From a virus, in IMG/VR virus record IMGVR_UViG_3300019886_000067, positions 1-64,000 of that record: a DNA stretch of 64,000 nucleotides, one strand, 5' to 3'. The position numbers and the translations under genes are program-made. The notes beneath the pieces were generated by a model. That model was not told where the DNA came from. It saw nothing but the letters and a program-made list of their open reading frames with translations, and searched no databases. Each line of letters begins with the position of its first letter. Within the stretch, counting starts at the first letter, position 1. Shown piece after piece: positions 61,601 to 64,000 of the stretch.

Positions 61601-62617
61601 CTATTCGACTTTCACAACAACCCCAGGAAAGTCGTTTTCCAGTACCTTGATTGTCTGTGGGTCTTCCGTTTCATACGGGGTTCCAGAGTTTAGAACTGCT
61701 GTCACTAGTTGACCGTTTGCAGCCTTGACTTTCTCAATCGTCAGTTTCGTGCCGCTTTTGGTCGGTTCAAACAGCGCTGCGGCTACGGTGTAGGAGAATG
61801 TAGCCGTTGTGGTGCCGCCAGAGTTGTTTTCGGCCGTGACTTTGATGCTGTAGCTTCCAGTCGTTGTAAGCGAGCCCGTGATAAGGCCAGTAATGTTGTT
61901 GATGGTGAGACCAGGAGGCAAGCCACTCGCGCTGTAAAATACAGCGCGAGTGGCAATAATCTGGATTGAAACTTTGCTCCCGGTGGCTTTTTTCTGCGTC
62001 CCTGGGTTCGTAACTTCTGGTGCAGCTTCTTCAGCTTGTTCAGCGGCCATGAAGTTCGTAAATAGCGGGTAGGAGCCTTGGCCGTCAGAGCCAACGAATC
62101 CGGCAGTGAATGGCGTGTTCGGGTCTTTCGCGTTCAAAACGAGAACCCACGAGCCGGAACCTTCAGGCCGGCGGTAAGCTTCTAGTTTGTTGCCCTGCTT
62201 CCAAAGTGCGAATTCATCACCAGCGGCCGGACTTATAGAGCCAGAAAGGCCAATGCTTGATTCAACGCCGCTTTCAACACGGAATATACCAATTAGGAGA
62301 GTAGATGACGTGTTGTGGTAAAACTGGACTCGATAGCCTGAGTGCGTCGTGTTGTTGTAGCAAAGCCACAAGCATCCGAATCGTTCGGCAATATCCGAGC
62401 CGAGTGACCGCTTGATCGTCACAGCATGGTTGTTTTTGAATTCTTTAGCGTTCCAGTAAGACCCAGAAGACAACCCAAAACCCGAGTATGACATTCCGCC
62501 GGCCGCACTTTTCAGAGCACCCGTAGCCCATGTCATCTTACTCCAATTTGCTTTTTCATACCAAGTAGTTTCGGCATGTTGAAGGTTGTCTTGGAGCGTA
62601 AGTTCTTCTAGGAACAC
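61601..62617 (-). CDS. Lectin-like surface protein with putative-Ig domain, 338 aa
   Basis: Residues 1-190 read as a concanavalin/LamG-like jelly roll (LGSDIAERFGCLWLCY, GYRVQFYHN, then DEFALWKQGNKLEAYRR). Residues 195-290 match a bacterial Ig domain of the He_PIG type (SASGLPPGLTINNITGLITG). The last 45 residues (GTPYETEDPQTIKVLE) resemble the 71-aa gene at 60506. Likely a sugar-binding virion protein. Confidence 0.65.
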   Translation of the reverse strand: MFLEELTLQDNLQHAETTWYEKANWSKMTWATGALKSAAGGMSYSGFGLSSGSYWNAKEFKNNHAVTIKRSLGSDIAERFGCLWLCYNNTTHSGYRVQFYHNTSSTLLIGIFRVESGVESSIGLSGSISPAAGDEFALWKQGNKLEAYRRPEGSGSWVLVLNAKDPNTPFTAGFVGSDGQGSYPLFTNFMAAEQAEEAAPEVTNPGTQKKATGSKVSIQIIATRAVFYSASGLPPGLTINNITGLITGSLTTTGSYSIKVTAENNSGGTTTATFSYTVAAALFEPTKSGTKLTIEKVKAANGQLVTAVLNSGTPYETEDPQTIKVLENDFPGVVVKVE

Positions 62618-62655
62618 TCACCAATTCTGCCACAGCAACCGGCTTTCAGCCGTGC

Positions 62656-62704
62656 GACAATATCGTCACATACGCCCGATTCGAACGAATGTGACGATAT
62701 TGTC
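62656..62704 (-). terminator. Inverted repeat directly 3' of the RNase P RNA
   Basis: GACAATATCGTCACAT and its exact complement (16 bp) enclose a 17-nt loop. On the minus strand it starts 6 nt after the RNase P RNA end. It may terminate or define the 3' end of that RNA. No strong U tract. Confidence 0.6.
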
Positions 62705-62710
62705 ACAAAT

Positions 62711-63065
62711 GGGGTCCAGCCTGTAGCCGGGGTTCTGTTCCCAGGACGACAAACCCCTGGGCGACCACGATCTTTCTTACCGGGCTGACTAATTCCCGGC
62801 AGCCGTCCTATGACGTGCCGCTCCAAACCTTGATCGCCCCCGCTATGCTTCGGGCGTCTGTTCTTGGATCGCACCCAGCCTTGGCAACTCGCGCGTGCGC
62901 GCGTCTCGCGGTTCAAGCGTCCCGTGCTACTGTCCGCATCGCTCTCGCAACTTGGCCCCAACAAGGACTCCCGCCGGCCGGTGACGACGAGGTTAGCCCT
63001 CGTCGGGGTGCCCCGAACTTCCTCTCGCGTCCTTCAACCGCGAGCCGCAGTCCGGCTGGCCCACT
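62711..63065 (-). ncRNA. rnpB: RNase P RNA (bacterial type A-like)
   Basis: On the minus strand all landmarks of RNase P RNA appear in order. P1: GGGCCAGCC at the 5' end pairs with GGCTGGACCC at the 3' end. P3: hairpin CTCGCG/CGCGAG. CR-I GAGGAAGTTCGGGG (63011-63024), CR-II ACAGTAGCA (62925-62933), CR-IV AGAAAGATCGTGG, and CR-V ACAGAACCCCGGCT (62725-62738). CR-I CGGGG pairs with CR-V CCCCG to form P4, the catalytic helix. Length about 355 nt is normal. It would remove 5' leaders from pre-tRNAs, including those of the phage arrays. No rnpA gene was seen. Confidence 0.85.
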
Positions 63066-63068
63066 AAA

Positions 63069-63180
63069 ACGAAGAGAGGGATTCGAGCCCTCTACTGCCA
63101 ACATCGCAGCCACCATACCTTGCTCCGCTCCGAAGGTTTCTGTACTTGGAGTCGTTAGACGATAATCCGTGTTGAAACCT
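63069..63180 (-). other. RNase P RNA upstream region with tRNA T-arm-like hairpin
   Basis: GAGGG-CTCGAAT-CCCTC, close to a T-arm, lies just 5' of rnpB, without recognisable anticodon or D arms. Nothing else was identified in this stretch. It may be a tRNA relic or part of the rnpB leader. Confidence 0.35.
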
Positions 63181-63183
63181 ACA

Positions 63184-63240
63184 AACATGGAGAAGGAGGG
63201 ATTCGAACCCTCGTCTTACCGCTGCGCCATTAGCGCGTTA
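63184..63240 (-). pseudogene. Truncated tRNA relic
   Basis: GAGGG-TTCGAAT-CCCTC followed by CTTCTCC-A is a full T-arm and 3' acceptor. Upstream GGCGCAGCGGTAAGAC looks like a D-arm, but the anticodon arm and the 5' acceptor strand are missing. A tRNA that has lost its middle and 5' end. Confidence 0.5.
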
Positions 63241-63281
63241 CACGGCAATCGACACCAAGCCTTCCCCGTCTTCAAACCATA

Positions 63282-63455
63282 TCACGTATAGCGCTCCGGC
63301 GTCTTGGTCGGCCCAAGCAGCCATATCAAGAACTTGTAAAGCAGGTAGAGCCCAATCGCAACACCCAGCACTTCGCCTAGCGCCACGGCCGTTCCTTCGC
63401 CGCCGCCGGACGCGAATCCAACAACTATCAGTAGCAATGCGATAAGAAGTATCAT
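63282..63455 (-). CDS. Small membrane protein, 57 aa
   Basis: ATG at 63455, 6 nt after the -10 box of a strong promoter (leaderless). Two transmembrane segments: MILLIALLLIVVGF and VLGVAIGLYLLYKFLIWLLG, with a GGGEG loop. Holin-like in size and topology, but far from the lysis genes. It lies upstream of the tRNA relic and rnpB on the same strand, so they may share this promoter. Confidence 0.6.
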   Translation of the reverse strand: MILLIALLLIVVGFASGGGEGTAVALGEVLGVAIGLYLLYKFLIWLLGPTKTPERYT

Positions 63456-63461
63456 GCAAGC

Positions 63462-63490
63462 ACCCTAGCAAACCCAGGGAAGCTTGTCAA
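63462..63490 (-). promoter_or_regulatory. Strong sigma-70-like leaderless promoter
   Basis: On the minus strand TTGACA (63485-63490), a 17-bp spacer and TAGGGT (63462-63467), identical in both boxes to the promoter at 2439. The ATG at 63455 starts 6 nt after the -10 box. It may also drive rnpB downstream. Confidence 0.75.
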
Positions 63491-63516
63491 GCGCTACGGA
63501 CCAACTTCCTCGCCAC

Positions 63517-63726
63517 TCATTTCTTCAGGACGTTCAGGTAGAAGCGAGCACGGGCGGCGTTCTTGCCTTTGCCTTTAGCGATGGCACGGACTTTGGCTTG
63601 ATTGACCTTGCCGTTCTTGTTGACGCCGGCCGCTTTGCGAAGCGCACCATTCGATTTGACCTTGAGTGGCTTGCGCTTCTTGGCTGCCGAGCGCTTCCGG
63701 GTCGTTTTCCTCCGGGCCTTAGCCAT
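63517..63726 (-). CDS. Highly basic protein, 69 aa
   Basis: ATG overlaps the previous stop (TGATG). About 40 percent Lys/Arg, starting MAKARRKTTRKRSAAKKRK. Histone H1-like composition. It may compact phage DNA or bind RNA; because rnpB is nearby, an RNA-binding role is worth testing, though it lacks the RNR motif of RnpA. Confidence 0.6.
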   Translation of the reverse strand: MAKARRKTTRKRSAAKKRKPLKVKSNGALRKAAGVNKNGKVNQAKVRAIAKGKGKNAARARFYLNVLKK

Positions 63727-63839
63727 CAGGACACTAGTCCGATCACAAGGCCAATCACGAATCCCACAAAGCCACTCAGGCCGATCAGTTCAAGGTCGTA
63801 GCGTCTCCGTGCTCGTTGGATTGCGGGTATCTGAATCAT
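63726..63839 (-). CDS. Tiny membrane protein, 37 aa
   Basis: ATG overlaps the previous stop (ATGA) and its stop overlaps the next ATG (TGATG). A basic N-terminus (RARRRYDL) and one transmembrane segment (LSGFVGFVIGLVIGLVS). Function unknown. Confidence 0.55.
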   Translation of the reverse strand: MIQIPAIQRARRRYDLELIGLSGFVGFVIGLVIGLVS

Positions 63840-64000
63840 CCGTTCATCCCGTAACGCGCTTGTTCTGCTCCGCCGAGGTCTGGGCGATTGGCTCCCTGCG
63901 CCGGCCGTTTCTGCTCTTGGGACTTGAGGCCGTCTAGGACTTTGCGGCTGATAGGACGACTTGCCCCGCTGGCCTTTACCTTCTTAGAGACCGGACGGTT
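63836..64000 (-). CDS. C-terminal end of a protein cut by the window edge
   Basis: The frame is open to the right edge and ends at 63836 with TGA overlapping the next ATG. The visible 54 residues are basic and polar (GLKSQEQKRPAQGANRPD). Too short to identify. Confidence 0.5.
   Translation of the reverse strand, partial: NRPVSKKVKASGASRPISRKVLDGLKSQEQKRPAQGANRPDLGGAEQARYGMNG

Noticed and set aside
63184-63240. tmRNA 3' end
   Set aside because: A T-arm and acceptor are present, but no tmRNA 5' end, tag sequence or pseudoknots lie upstream.
63238-63471. A 77-codon minus-strand frame
   Set aside because: Another frame in the same place encodes a clean two-helix membrane protein with a strong promoter and a leaderless ATG.
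1-64000. Integrase, excisionase or lysogeny repressor
   Set aside because: None of the proteins shows integrase or recombinase motifs; the two small HTH proteins are not enough to claim lysogeny.

Overview
This window is part of the genome of a long-tailed (siphovirus-type) double-stranded DNA phage. No cellular genes, integrase or lysogeny repressor were seen, and both ends cut through genes, so the genome is larger than the window. An actinobacterial host is likely. The evidence is frequent GTG/TTG starts, sigma-70-like promoters with TAnnnT -10 boxes placed 6 nt before start codons (leaderless mRNAs), a B12-dependent ribonucleotide reductase, and head and tail proteins of actinophage type. 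The YW-repeat beta-propeller and the IPT/TIG domain also occur in soil actinobacteria such as Solirubrobacterales, but naming that host group is only inference.

Layout. Positions 1-23680 are mostly plus strand: many small overlapping ORFs, then the replication and nucleotide genes (SNF2-type helicase, primase-polymerase, RepA-like helicase, DEDDh exonuclease, dNMP kinase, family A DNA polymerase, MazG-like protein, RuvC-like nuclease), a Pth2-type peptidyl-tRNA hydrolase and the two terminase subunits. A small minus-strand cassette of membrane proteins lies at 1439-2386. A bidirectional terminator at 23741-23767 separates this arm from the minus-strand arm (23813-50913). Read in its own direction, that arm encodes portal-MuF fusion, small ORFs, ribonucleotide reductase, IPT protein, prohead protease, major capsid protein, connector and neck proteins, tail tube, tail chaperones with a probable +1 frameshift, tape measure, distal tail protein, tail hub, lysis enzymes and holin-like protein.

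Positions 51147-64000 form an RNA and translation region. Three minus-strand tRNA arrays (52164-53672, 56611-57112, 58976-60378) contain 39 tRNA genes that together cover all 20 amino acids. None of the 3' ends checked encodes CCA. Between the arrays lie plus-strand genes for a CCA-adding enzyme, a metallophosphoesterase, a possible ADP-ribosyltransferase-fold protein and a GGQ release-factor-like protein. Downstream on the minus strand is what I read as a complete bacterial-type RNase P RNA (62711-63065), followed by an inverted repeat.

Taken together, the phage appears to carry its own tRNA maturation and ribosome-servicing kit: 5' processing by RNase P RNA, 3' CCA addition, recycling of peptidyl-tRNA by Pth2, and peptide release by the GGQ protein. 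This is the most interesting system in the window. Other unusual points are four genes with no canonical start codon (AUC, AUU or CUG instead), tRNA relics and an insertion-bearing tRNA-Glu, structured spacers inside the arrays, and a set of tiny highly basic proteins.
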